64,000 nucleotides of DNA, from positions 310,001-374,000 of the forward strand of contig BPQB01000023.1 of assembly GCA_019973155.2 (NCBI GenBank). Reading direction: 5' to 3'. Below are positions 53,886 to 64,000 of the stretch, one piece after another. Position numbers and translations under genes: made by a program. Source of the stretch: Phanerochaete sordida. Lineage: Eukaryota; Basidiomycota; Agaricomycetes; Polyporales; Phanerochaetaceae. The notes below the pieces were generated by a model. That model was not told the DNA's origin, did no database searches, and saw nothing but the letters and a program-made list of their open reading frames with translations. How positions within the stretch are numbered: position 1 is the first letter of the stretch; every line of letters begins with the position of its first letter.

Positions 53886-55721
53886 CGCGCGGGACGCGTC
53901 CAACTGACGGAATCAGCTGAAACAGTGATGCCCAGCAGTCAGTCCCAGTCAGAAAACGCGGCGGTGCGGGCACGGTGCCGGCTCGCACTGCCCGCGGGGA
54001 CGCATACTAGGATATGCGGATGCCGATGACAGCCCCCCGCGCGCACGACCACGCCGCGCGCGAGCGTATGTGGGCGCACGCCCCCGGGGCTGTGGCCCAC
54101 GGCAGGCCTGTCCGCGGCGGTGCGCGTGCTGTGCGCAGGCGGGCGCATCACTGGCTGCCCCCAGACCCCCGGCTGCGACAGATCGGGCGAGATCGGGCGG
54201 ACGCGCACACGTGGAGGCGCGCCCGCCTGTGTGCACGCCAGGGCCCTGCCAGGGAGTGCCAGGGCGTGCCAGGGCCGCAGGCATGTGTGCAACGGCGCGA
54301 GCGAGGGGGGCTCCCGAGGACAGCGGCTGGGGCAGCCTGCGCACGCGAACGCGCCAGGCACGGCACCCTGGGCGCCCTGCCGAGAAGCACCGTCTGTCGC
54401 TGTGCACATGCGGAGATGGCGAGATGGCATCGACACGTCCTGGGTGGCCGCGCCTCGGGGTGCGGTTGCCGCGCACGGGGGCCTTCTCCCTTCCCCCAGG
54501 CACTTCATTGCGCATTTGGCTTTCGACGTCCGGTGGCCCTGGCGAGGCTCGCGGCTGTCCGCTCGGCATCTTGGACCGAGCCACGAACAGCAGCAGCACG
54601 ACACCTATGCGCCTCACGTCTCCCTCTGACAAATCGCCAGCTGAGTCAAACTGTCCTGGGCTTAGGAAGCTGTCCGCGGACGAGGAGCGCAGACACAAGC
54701 TAATGCAGACGCCTTCATCTGAGACGGTGGCAACGCCCCGAGCGAGAAGCCCTGCGTGCTCGATGCGGCGTCCGCAGGCGGTAAGTCCGAGACGTGATGG
54801 GCAGCACCGCGATGTGCCAGCCTCGCCCGCAGTGATCGAACGCACGCGTGCCGCCGGGCCTCGCGCTGCCCTGCTGCTGCGCAGCGATGGGGGCAGGCGG
54901 CGCCGCCGGACATCACAGGGAACAGTGCGTGCGCGCCTCGTTGCGCGCTGCAGCGGCGGGAGATTCGCGCACCCATCTGGTTAGTGCGTGTATTTCTGGA
55001 CGCCGGGGTGCGTGGTGGGACATGTCGCCGCGGATATTGGCTTCACGATCGCGCCGTCTGTCGCAAGCCTCGGATTACGAAGGGACCGATGATTTAGCAT
55101 CCTCGGACGCCACGTCTATCTACGGTTGCCCAGTGTCGTGTGGTGTCGTACCAGCAGGACACATGGGTGTCGCACTAGGGCATATTTCTGTCCCATGCCA
55201 AGGGTCGGACAGCCGGACACAATAAATGCGAGCGCCCAGCTGCTAGCTTCAGTCACGGAGCACTACGTAGCCCGAGCGTTTGAAGTCGTTTCGAAGCTTG
55301 GAGTCTGATCATGCTTTGGCGTATCTGGCAGTGGCGGTAGATCTATACGAAAAATAAACAAACCTGTGTGAAGGGTTCCAGTGGCCACGGGCCTAGTGAC
55401 TATAGACTGGCACAAACCGAGAAGCGCTTATCAGTGACCCTACCCACCTCACCAACATGTGCGCAGCAGCGAACAAGCCCGCGCGCGCCAGCGAGCGGAC
55501 ATCAGGCCTCCGTCTGTGCGCACACAGCTTCTTGCGTGCGGTACTAACCAGATATCTCTCCGTGCACGTCACTGTTCTGTGCTCGAATTGACCGTCATAG
55601 GCCGGTTTCGAATCAATGATGCTATACCTGAAAACGCGTTTCCCTACCAGTAGACACCCTTGTCCAGGTCTTCCCTTCCTCGTCCCTATCTCGCAGTGCC
55701 TCCCAGGGGGCCGTCTTCCCT
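53886..55721. other. GC-rich gene-poor region between mini-gene 2 and the quinone oxidoreductase
   Basis: About 53950-54980 is very GC-rich and open in several frames on both strands at once, with no family support, so the openness is probably compositional. It is presumably the upstream regulatory region of mini-gene 2. An ATG-led 44-codon frame at 55456 (MCAAANKPARASERTSGL) has a good context only. Confidence 0.4.
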
Positions 55722-57173
55722 TCAGGGAATCGTCACAATCAGCTTCCCGCTGGCAGACGAGGAGAACAAGGTCTCATCAGCATCCGAAACAGCCTCGAAG
55801 CGCCAGCAGAGGGACGTACGCGTTCGCGTCAGCCTGCATCGTGCGGTGCGCGTCCTGGATGCGCTCGAAGGGGAACACCTCGTGGATGTAGGTGCGGATC
55901 TTCCCCTCGCCTGTGCTGCCCGTGATCTCGCCCAGGATCTGTTCCTCGAACCTGTGGCGGCGCCTCAGCGCGGGCTCCTGCACAGGCACAGCGGCGGGAG
56001 ATCGCACCTCGCGATGAGATCCGCCTGGTACGCGGCGGAGCGGCTGCGCAGCGTCGAGCCCTCGATGTGCAGCCGCTTGTACAGGATCGGGCCCAGGTCG
56101 ACCTCGGGGACCTTGCCCCCTGGCAACGCCGGCGGCGCGCGTGAGGCTTCTTTTCTGCGCGATGCGGGGAGCACGTACCGCTGAGCGTCGCGAGCAGCGT
56201 CATGCGCCCGTCCTTCGCGAACGCGGCGATGTTCTGGTGCCAGTGCGTGCGCCCGACAAAGTCGATGATGACATCGACGCCCTTCCCGTTCGTGATCTTC
56301 TGCGTCTCTGCGAAGAAGTCCTGTGTCTTGTAGTTCACCGCGTGCGTCGCGCCGTGCGGCATCTGCAGCAAGAAATCGATCTTCGCCTGCGTCGACGTCG
56401 TCGCCGTCACCGTGTTTCTGCGGGGGCCGTCAGCCGTCTGCGGCGCACCAACAGACACAGGAGCGTACGCACGCGCCGAATAAACGCGCCAGCTGGATGG
56501 CGGCGATGCCGACGCCCGAGGCGCCAGCGTGGATGAGAACGTCGTCGCCCTTCTTGCATTGTGCGATCACAATGAGGGCTTGGTAAGCTGTGCGGTGCAG
56601 ATGCGTGTCAGCGCGCGCTGCCGTCTGCAGCGGGATGAATGGTGCAGCCGCGCCGTACCAGTCAAGAAGTTCTCGGGAATGCTCGCGGCCTCTTCCCAGG
56701 TCAGATGCGCGGGCTTGGGCACCACGTTCGTCTCGGGCAGGCGGATGTACTCTGCGTATGCCCCCTGCGCACAGTGCCTCGTCAGCACTTGCGCTGGCAT
56801 CCTGCGCGCCACCAGAGAGGCCGCTGCACTCACCCCAAGAGCCAAGCCGATGACCTCGTCGCCGACCTTGAACTTCGCGCTGCCGTCGCCGAGTTCCGCC
56901 ACAGTTCCGGAGAACTCGACGCCGAGCGTGTCCGGCGCGCCAGGCGGCAGCGGATAGCCTCCCTCGCGCTGCATGATGTCCATGCGGTTGAGGCCAAAGG
57001 CCTTGATCTGTGGGAGAGCGCACGTTCAGTTGCGGCAGAGACGTCCCAGGCGGCCGTCTTGCCTGCACGAGGACCTCGCCGCGACGCGGCGCAGGCCGCT
57101 CGATCTCGCCGATGTAGAGGTTCTCGACGGGGCCCTTGCCGTCTTTGACGATGACGGCGCGCATGGCAGGCAT
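55722..57173 (-). CDS. NADPH-dependent quinone oxidoreductase, PIG3 (TP53I3)-like, MDR superfamily
   Basis: Eight exons from ATG 57173 to stop at 55722, about 340 aa. Zinc-free medium-chain reductase fold: N-terminal MPAMRAVIVKDGKGPVENLY; IKAFGLNRMDIMQREGGYPL and DTLGVEFSGTVAEL as in PIG3; GAYAEYIRLPETNVVPKPAH; Rossmann motif VLIHAGASGVGIAAIQLARL; GVDVIIDFVG; GRMTLLATLSG; and a C-terminal IHEVFPFERIQDAHRTMQAD with final GKLIVTIP. Expected to reduce quinones with NADPH in the cytosol. The first intron (57062-57008) appears to be GC-AG, because cutting at GTGCAG instead would delete two conserved-position residues (EVLVQ-IKAFG). TATA-like TATAAATA at 57338-57331. Confidence 0.88.
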
Positions 57174-57330
57174 GGGTATCACGATTTCGTGGTGTGGCGG
57201 ATGCTAAAGCTGTTCTCGCGTCACCGCCTGTGAGGTAATGGGTGAGGAAATCAGAGATGAGAACGAACCTCGGACCAGAGATTGAGTCTGCAAGCAAAAC
57301 CTGTGAGAAATTCTGCGTCCCTACGAGTAG

Positions 57331-57338
57331 TATTTATA
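57331..57338 (-). promoter_or_regulatory. TATA box, probably of the quinone oxidoreductase gene
   Basis: TATAAATA on the minus strand about 160 bp before the ATG. Confidence 0.4.
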
Positions 57339-59011
57339 TGCTCACCGTGGACGAGTTCCTGGTAAATTCCTGGTCTCGCAGGCTGACAAAACCGCGAGAG
57401 GCGAAAGGCGAAGGATGACGCAACCGCGTAGTGACCTTCCTTCCAGATTAGGAAGGTGCTGTAGTTCGCCAGCAATACAGTCTTTGCTGCTTCACTGCGC
57501 CGAACACAGTCATGGATCGTTACTTGAGGAGACGGGGGACGGAGATGGTGAACGAGTGTGCCAAGACGTGCTGCAAGATAGCCGCTGTGAGATATGTAAG
57601 CCTTCCTCCCCTCTAATTCCCATCGCGCTTCTCAAGCGCGGACAAACGTCGGCATCGCCAACTTACGACCACGTCGGCGACCACCGCGAGCATAGTGGGC
57701 ATGCTGTAACCCGCGAAGGAGTAGGTGAAGCTCGTGGAAGTCTATGCACTTGTTCCAGGCGCGGATGACGAGATGAACGCCAGCCTCGTGTTCGGTCCGA
57801 CTTTGCTCTCTGTGGGAAAGCGCGATGAGAGAGACGCCAAGGGCGTCGCGGTCTAGTCGGGCCATGTTATGATCTCACCGCAGATAATGAAACTGAAGCC
57901 CACCTCCGAAACTCTCTTGTGAGTATGCGAGCCAGAAGGATTCGCAAGCGGGGCTTCTCCCGCTTGGTCGGAGGCCACGTTGTGAGGGCTGCACCGGCAG
58001 CCCTGGCATTATAGCGTGCCGTTGGCGCCTGCGGTGCCTTTCCATAGCTCGGACGAAGCCCAGAAACGGAGCACATTGAACGGCCTCCCACAATTGCAAG
58101 CTTCTCGCTTTCCGACGCATCGGAAACGGACAGGCGCGCAGTACCATAATCTGTGATCTCCCACAGACCTCCTGGCGAAGTCGGACATGAGGTCAGATGG
58201 TGCAAGGACAGGCGAAGAGGGAGAGCGCAGGGTGTCGTGTGCGAGCGCATCGCCATACGGCTGCACATCAGGGCGATGCAAAAGGCAGGGCAGCGACGTC
58301 GTGGCGTCACATGGAGGGGCGATCGAATATTTCAACCCCACGGGCCTTTGGACTCCCGCGAGCCTTAGCGGAGTCATAAACGCCGGGGACATGCTTCGAG
58401 CAGTGCATGCGACACAACCCCCGGGGCACTCTCGTGCTACCCGCCCCGTATCGCCCTGGGCCCTCTTGTGCCTTATCGCATGACCAGGCCAGGCCCGCAG
58501 CTAAGTCGCCGACATTCACTTGCTGGCCTGCAGCGGCCGGTAAGGGCGATGGGGGCTCGATAGTGGCGGAAGCCCCGACGGCAATCTTCACTCCTGGGCA
58601 ACGCAGCGCGCTGCAGCGTGGCTTCGCGGACAGGGGGCTCGGTCAGCAGCCCGCACGCGGACGCCCGCAGGGAGCAGAGAAGCTCGGTAAGGCTCGCACA
58701 TTGCACACGGCCGAGCGTCGAGTGGCTGCAGGGCGCCCAGGGCGTCCATCTTCCTGCGTTCCTGTTCGCAGGAAGCCGCCCTCTGCAATGCACGCTGGCG
58801 CGCAGGGCCCGGCCTCCATACTGCATGCCGCGGGCGAGGCTGTCCCCGGCGACGCAGATCGCACTCGATATGGGCCCGCAGGCCTCTGCACTCCCACCCG
58901 TGCATCGTCGTAGGTTCACAGCCACCGCGCAGGCGCGCCCGTCCCATCTGTCCACGGGCGGACGCCATCTGCGGCACCGACCCCCGGGGTGATGCGGGCC
59001 TCTGCGCTGCG
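57339..59011. other. Gene-poor region upstream of mini-gene 3
   Basis: 1.7 kb. Minus-strand frames at 57632-57865 (77 codons, starts MARLDRDALGVSLIALSHRE) and 57867-58310 are open but unrecognised. From about 58400 the DNA is very GC-rich and open on both strands, like 54-55 kb; the two blocks share short stretches such as CAGGGCGCCCAGGG. Confidence 0.4.
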
Positions 59012-59017
59012 TATATA
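59012..59017 (+). promoter_or_regulatory. TATA box of mini-gene 3
   Basis: CGTATATAGG 137-142 bp before the ATG. Confidence 0.55.
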
Positions 59018-59153
59018 GGCTGCGTCCGCAGGCCCTGTCGCCACGCAACGCAGCCCCCTGCTCACCCCCGCACGTCGTCCCCTGCGGTCATCCACCCCAG
59101 ACATCCGAGCCACCCCCGCACCCGCACCCACACCCAACCCAAGCTCACACACG

Positions 59154-59378
59154 ATGTCGTCCGCATACGCCGCACTCCTCACGACGTTTGTCCCCGCCGC
59201 ATCGAGCCTCGCAAGCGGCGCACGCACATACGAGCCGCGACACACGTCCGCCGCACCCGCCGTCGCGACGCTCGAGCACGGCAAGCGCGCCGCCGTCTCG
59301 CGGTCGAGCTCGCCCGACGCGCGCAGACGCCGCCACATCCAGTCGAGCGCAGACTCTTTCGCGCCAGTGTTCTTCTGA
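59154..59378 (+). CDS. Mini-gene 3, 74-aa peptide ending -APVFF
   Basis: ATG at 59154 in good context (CACACGATGTCG), stop at 59378. The peptide starts MSSAYAALLTTFVPAASSLA and ends HIQSSADSFAPVFF. Basic cluster DARRRRH before the tail could be a processing or nuclear-import site. It shares with mini-genes 1 and 2 the Ala/Ser-rich composition, absence of Cys, a TATA box 100-140 bp upstream, a long GC-rich upstream region and the terminal V-F-F. It is longer and the similarity beyond the tail is weak, so membership in one family is tentative. Opposite strand to the other two; together they bracket the quinone oxidoreductase. Confidence 0.5.
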   Translation: MSSAYAALLTTFVPAASSLASGARTYEPRHTSAAPAVATLEHGKRAAVSRSSSPDARRRRHIQSSADSFAPVFF

Positions 59379-59920
59379 GCACTGAGCCCGCACCACGACG
59401 CACGCCTCGGATCGAGCCTCGCTCTCCAAAACATCCCGTGATCACTTGTTGGTCCTCGCCGCTGCAAGAACCCGCCCTCGACGTAAGAGGTCGCGGACAG
59501 CGCAACATCGTCATCATACCATTCTTCGGAGGAGGGTCGTAATTTATCGGAATTGGAAGCATAGGACCTGGAGTTAATAAACGGATGGGGTGGAGGAGAA
59601 GAGAGGGGTGGCGGGGCACCTGTTTGTAAACATCACTCGCAAGGACACTCTTAGCATACCAGATACCATCACCATAGTCGAACATGTATACCGATTGTAA
59701 TCTGCGCATCATACCTGACGTACTCCCGGGGTGTTTGCGCCCTTTCTTACCTAGTAATGAACGAGCCTACATTCCGCACCAGCTGTCAGAAGATTGGAGC
59801 CGTGAGCCATGTTGCATCTGTCACAGGACAGAAAGATTTCACCTGACCCACGCAGAAAGTTCGCCCAGACAACGATGAATCAAGACGACGTGCGAAAATG
59901 ACAAGCAGCAGCGCACAGGA
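59379..59920. other. Convergent intergenic region
   Basis: 3' regions of mini-gene 3 (plus) and the ribosomal L1-domain gene (minus). No gene seen. Confidence 0.6.
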
Positions 59921-61669
59921 CTACAGACCCTTCTTCCCGAGGAGCGCCTCCTTCGCGCTCCGCTTCACCTTCAACGCCTTCTCCTTCTTCTTCTCCAGGC
60001 CAGACGCGGCCGCGACCTTGCGCTTCACCTCCGCCGCTGACACAGACGCAGCGGCAGCTGAGGCAGCAGGCGCGTCGCCAGACGCAACCTTCGCCTTCCG
60101 CGCCTTTTTCGCGGGCGCCTCCGCCTCCGCACCCGCGTCCGCCGCAGCCTCCTCTGCGTCCTGCGCCTTCGCACCCTTCGCCCGCGTCTTCTTCGCAGGC
60201 TTGCCAGCAGGCTCGGCCTCCTCCTCCAGCTGCGCGATCGCGCCGCTGACAGGTGTCGGCGCGCCCGTCGCGCTCTTGCGCCCCTTCTTCGCCTTCAGGC
60301 CGTCCGCAGGTGTGTTCGGCGGGGGCGCAGGTGCAGCGGCCGGCTTCTCGTCCTCGAAGAAGTCCGTCGCGCTCGCGCGCCGTCCAGACCGGCGCGGCGC
60401 GGCAGCCGTGGGCGTCGCGGGCGCAGGCGCGCTCGACGTTGAGGGCTCGGGCACGGGCGCCGCGGCGGGGGCCTTGCCCTTGCCCTTCTTGGTGGGCTCT
60501 GGCGCCGCGGCGGCTGCAGCCGGCGCCGCAGGAGCGACGGCGGCGTCCTGCGCGCCCTTCCGCTTCTTGGCTGCGGGAGCCTCGGGCGCTACCGCGGCCT
60601 TGGACGCAGCCTTGGCCTTCTTCTTCGGCGGCTCCGCCTCGTCCTCGGCGGCGCGCTTCTTGCCCTTCGCACCCTTCTTCGCCTCGACGGGTGCGGCCTC
60701 TGCTGCGCTCTCCTCTGCCTCGGACTCGTCTTCGGAGACGTCCTCGACTAGGCCGGACCAGCGTCCGCCCTCCTCCGCGCTGAGGTCGCATGTCCATATC
60801 GGCAGGCTGGTTGACGTGCTCGTTTTGATGTGGAGAGCTTGGATGTTGTCCCAGCCGCCCTTGACGGCCTTGGCGACAGCGGGGAGAGCACTCTTCAGGT
60901 TCGCGAAGACCTTCGCCGCGGGTAGCGAAACGGTACCGACTTTTATTGACCTATATTCGCGTGAGCGCAAAGCGCAACTAAAAGCGAGAGCGAACGTACG
61001 AGCATGTGCCCTGGTTTTGGTGGAAGTAGGTGGAGGAGATGGCACGCTCGAGCTCGCCCTTGAGATCCTTGCGCGTGAGGCAAACAGGAATGGGTTGTCT
61101 GCAAAATGATACATGTCAGACGACCCTCGCTCAAATAAACCGTTTGCACGCACTTTTTGGCTTCAAAGAACTTCTTTCCAAGAAGGCCGGGGAGTAATGG
61201 GACGACGCGCTCGTCCGCGAGGAAGAGGTCGTTCTCCTTCAGGAGCATGCGGCGGGCTTCGTAAGGCTTGAACTTGCCCTTGAGCTTTGTTACGCCAACG
61301 ACGCGCGAGACGAACTTGATGTTGTTCGCCTCAAGGAGATCCTTGTATTCGCGTTGCGGATCCTTGGTGATGAGGCAAACGGGAGAGGTGCGAGGGTCGA
61401 CGAGAGGGTGGGCAAGGGGACTGCATCATTTTAGATAGTTTTACACAGCACGTCTTGACAGAGACGTACATTCGATGGGGCTTCAGCTTCTTTTCTGCGT
61501 GCATCTGCTTCACAGTAACCTGGAGCCAGACATGTTGCTCCTTGCCCGGCAAAAGCTGGCTCTCCTGCAATTTCTCTTGCCGCTTCGACTCGTGCTTGAG
61601 AAGGGCGTCGACGGCCAGTTTGCACTGCTTCTCCGAGACATGCTCGTCTATGAGCTGTGCTGCCGCCAT
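59921..61669 (-). CDS. Ribosomal L1-domain nucleolar protein, RSL1D1/Cic1/Utp30-like
   Basis: About 530 aa from four or more exons; exon 1 is 61669-61470. The N-terminal half is an L1-type fold: VSEKQCKLAVDALLKHESKR, VWLQVTVKQMHAEKKLKPHR, IPLAHPLVDPRTSPVCLITK, LKGKFKPYEARRMLLKENDL, LADERVVPLLPGLLGKKFFE, SSIKVGTVSLPAAKVFANLK and GGWDNIQALHIKTSTSTSLP. Then follows a long Lys/Ala/Glu low-complexity tail with several KKKAK-type basic clusters, ending in KRSAKEALLGKKGL. In yeast Cic1 and Utp30 and human RSL1D1 act in nucleolar pre-ribosome assembly, and this protein is expected to do likewise. Which of the two yeast proteins is the orthologue cannot be told by eye. Divergent from the M64 peptidase gene. 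Confidence 0.88.
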
Positions 61670-62031
61670 TACGGGGGTCTAGAAGAGCGAGTAAAAGGGA
61701 AAAGGAGTCTCGAGGAAAGCAATGTGGTTCAGAGCAGTTGCCTCCAAATTTCTGCGCGGATCTACCACGTGCTTCGGGCGCCTACATAAAAGCGTGGGTT
61801 TCACGTGGTTGCCACAAAGCGTCTGCTGCCTTTTCTGGTGCGTAGCCAAAAACTGTACCAAATATGGTACAAATTGGTGGAAATTGTCGCAAGTGCGCGA
61901 GCTAAAACCTAACCCTGCACCATGGTTGGATCTCACAGTGACCACACGCTCCTCTTCAGCTTGCCTCACGACTTGAGATAAGGCTGCCGACTGTGCTCGA
62001 GGCGAGCAGCTGAGCAGTCGCGTCCGCCAGC
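61670..62031. promoter_or_regulatory. Divergent promoter between the L1-domain gene and the M64 peptidase gene
   Basis: A 362-bp region shared by the two divergent genes. It contains GGTACAAATTGG and TGTACCAAATATGGTAC, the latter holding a near-palindrome (GTACCAAATATGGTAC, 61855-61870). No coding region. Regulatory use is inference. Confidence 0.5.
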
Positions 62032-64000
62032 ATGCAAATCACCTCTGCGTACCTCTACGCACTCCTTTTTGCGCTCCCCGCGCTCGCAGCTTCAGCTGAG
62101 CATGGTCGCGCAACGGATCGACCACTCGAGCTCATCTTGCTACGCGACAACGAGGGAATCTGTAATGTACTGACACTACGCGACACGCAGAAAGTCCGCG
62201 GCCTGCAAGCCGGAAGCGTCCACACCAACAGGCTCCAGACGCACGCCCAGCCCCAGTCAGGCGAGGAGCGAGTCAGCCTCGTCTCGTACGACGAACGCGC
62301 TCTTTGGGCCGCTGCACAGGCAGAGTGCAGCAACACGGTAATCCCGGAGCACGCTGGCCAGGTACTGCAACAGGATGCGCTGACAGCGCCGCACGCGACG
62401 TACTCCGACTCCTTCGGAGGCAGCGCACCGCCCCTGCAGATTGAGCCCCTTATCCAGTCCGGAGATTCGAGCAACCGCGTCGACCTTGTATTTTTTGCGG
62501 ATGGCTGTACGTGTGGCACATTTATCGCGATCTACGCTCTGATTGCAGGCACAGACACCGCAGACGAACATGCAAAGTTCATCGCGGACGCGCTCCGCCT
62601 TGCCGAGGACGTCTCTTATAACCAGACATTCAACACCGTGAAGCCGCTCTTGAACTTCTGGGCAGCGTTCACGCCTAGCAAAGAGGTTAGTCAAGAAAGG
62701 TTACACGCCTCGATGATTGGCTGATACAGTCGTAGAGCGGCATAGGTGTTGGTGGCAAGCCGAAAGAGTAGGTATCTTCTAGGGGCGACTAGTACACCGC
62801 CAATGAATGAGATATAGCACAGCATTTGGATTGTACCGCGACGGCACCGAACTGCGCGGCGTGTACTACAGCAAGCCCAAAGTCGCCAGGGCCGCATGTT
62901 TGTCTCTCGGCGACGCATGCGACTACCCGATTCTTTTGGGCAATGACCCTCTCTATGGCGGTATGTCGCCCTTACTCAGTTATGTCAGAGTATGCTGACC
63001 TCCTTGTAGGCCTCGGCGGCGAGTTCACGTAGGTCGTTGGCTCTACGCACTCTAGATTGATACCTGATGGCCCGCACAGAGTCATCACACCCTCACCTGC
63101 CAACGGCCCCCTCGTCCTCCGGTACGCTCTGTGTCTCTTACCCCACATTCATCCACTTACCTCGAGCAGTCACGAGCTCGGCCACTCCGTCATCAACGTC
63201 GGCGAAGAGTACGACGGCGGCTTCGCCTACTTCGGGGTGGACGCCGCGCAGAACCTCTCGACGCCCGTCCCGTGGGCACACTGGCTGACACCGAGCGTGA
63301 CGGACAACGCAGATCAAGTTGTCCGGAGCGAACGCGCTGTGATGCCCCTGCAGAACTACGCGTGGACAATGCTCAACGCGAGCACGCCGTGGGCGACGAC
63401 GTTCAACGCGTCCGGCCGCTACGCGCGGCACCTCGTGCGCTTCTCGTTGTCGGGCCTGCCCGCCGCGGCAGACCTCAGCGTTCGCCTCGACGGCGAGGAC
63501 CTCGGGTGGGCGCCGCGCAAGGACATCGGCGTGGATCGCTGGCACTATGACGTGCACCGCGACGACGGCCTCAAGGATGGCCTGCATGAGGTCAGCTTCA
63601 CGCTGAAGAACAAGGAGCGTGAAGGCATCGCGCAGATGTGTAGCGTCGAGATCCTCGAGTTTGGAGACGAGAGCCAGTGAGTGTCATCCCACACCTACTC
63701 GAGTGTCGCTGAACATCGACTATGCAGGTTCAACGCGACTCCAGGGCACTACAGCATGTACCCGACGTAAGTCCGCGCCCACTCACCGCGCCCCAGCGCT
63801 GACCGGACCCGCAGCTTCTCCCTCAAGAACGAAACGACCTACCGCCCAACAAACGAGGACTGCCTCATGCGACAGGTGACGACGCCCAACTTCTGCAGCG
63901 TGTGCGTCGAGGGCCTGTGGCTGTCGCTTCTGCGCCGCGTCGACCTCATCGACGAGCTCAACACCGCGTGCACACCGCGCCGCGGCTCGCCCAAAGTCAA
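62032..64000 (+). CDS. Secreted metallopeptidase, family M64 (IgA-peptidase-like), 3' truncated by window edge
   Basis: Signal peptide MQITSAYLYALLFALPALAA. Exons 62032-62506, 62549-62685, 62736-62767, 62818-62960, 63010-63028, 63080-63121, 63170 onward and at least two more. The zinc-binding signature HELGHSVINVGEEYDGG lies near residues 284-300: two His and Glu of HExxH, with the G-E-E-Y-D extension typical of M64. Supporting segments: VDLVFFADGC, HAKFIADALRLAEDV, KPKDTAFGLYRDGTELRGVY, CDYPILLGND, LGGEFTVITPSPANGPLVLR. Several Asn-X-Ser/Thr sites suit secretion. The coding region continues past the window; the last visible part is Cys-containing (CLMRQ, FCSVCVEGLW). Extracellular protein breakdown is the expected role. 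Confidence 0.88.

Noticed and set aside
53949..54984. Overlapping 220-300-codon open frames on both strands at 54-55 kb
   Set aside because: Very high GC suppresses stop codons in all frames. None of the frames shows domain motifs or a consistent codon pattern, and several overlap one another on both strands.
57867..58310. 147-codon minus-strand frame
   Set aside because: Starts with GTG, has another open phase over the same DNA, and shows no recognisable domain; kept only as a note in the intergenic entry.
59880..60797. Arg/Gly-rich 305-codon minus-strand frame and a 403-codon plus-strand frame at the L1-domain gene
   Set aside because: Both are out-of-phase or antisense readings of the Lys/Ala/Glu low-complexity tail of the RSL1D1-like protein.

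Overview
The window is a 64-kb piece of a filamentous basidiomycete nuclear genome, most likely an Agaricomycete close to the Polyporales. The evidence is the GC-rich coding sequence, genes split by many 48-60 nt GT-AG introns, F-box and DUF6534-type membrane protein families, an IWR1 gene, a Vip1-type RRM gene and a basidiomycete-style MSB2 sensor. There is no sign of prokaryotic sequence, and I saw no recognisable transposon.

Layout. 0-6.5 kb: four copies of a small protein-kinase-like gene (two minus, two plus, the first cut by the window edge) arranged around a minus-strand F-box gene. The three copies that reach the catalytic loop have lost catalytic residues and look like pseudokinases. 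6.9-14.2 kb: a Qdr/Dtr1-like MFS transporter, an intron-containing tRNA-Val(CAC), IWR1, a second F-box gene and a small hypothetical gene. 14.7-28.4 kb: six head-to-tail aldo-keto reductase genes (AKR7 / aflatoxin-aldehyde-reductase type), all minus strand, with identical intron positions and TATA boxes. Copies D and E lie in a 3.1-kb tandem duplication that includes intergenic DNA, and a decayed AKR 3' end sits beside copy F. 29.8-37.5 kb: ribosomal protein uL23, a mucin-type MSB2 sensor and a Vip1-like RRM protein. 39.4-44.8 kb: a tandem pair of seven-helix DUF6534-type membrane proteins. 45.3-50.1 kb: an unrecognised protein and a CaMDR1/Flr1-like MFS transporter. 51.1-59.4 kb: a PIG3-type quinone oxidoreductase among long GC-rich gene-poor stretches that carry three very short genes. 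Their predicted peptides (46, 46 and 74 residues) all end in -VFF. 59.9-64 kb: an RSL1D1/Cic1-like ribosomal L1-domain protein, divergent from a secreted M64-family metallopeptidase that runs off the end.

How the genes relate. The housekeeping genes (uL23, IWR1, RSL1D1/Cic1, Vip1, tRNA) serve ribosome assembly, RNA polymerase II import and RNA handling. The accessory part is dominated by local duplication (pseudokinases, AKRs, DUF6534 pair) and by detoxification or export functions (AKR7, quinone reductase, two DHA1 transporters). That is what is expected of a wood- or litter-decay fungus exposed to aldehydes and quinones, although this ecological reading is inference. The best candidate for something undescribed is the -AVFF mini-peptide family at 51.1, 53.6 and 59.2 kb. 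All gene models are hand-spliced from consensus splice sites, reading phase and paralogue comparison; no search could be run.
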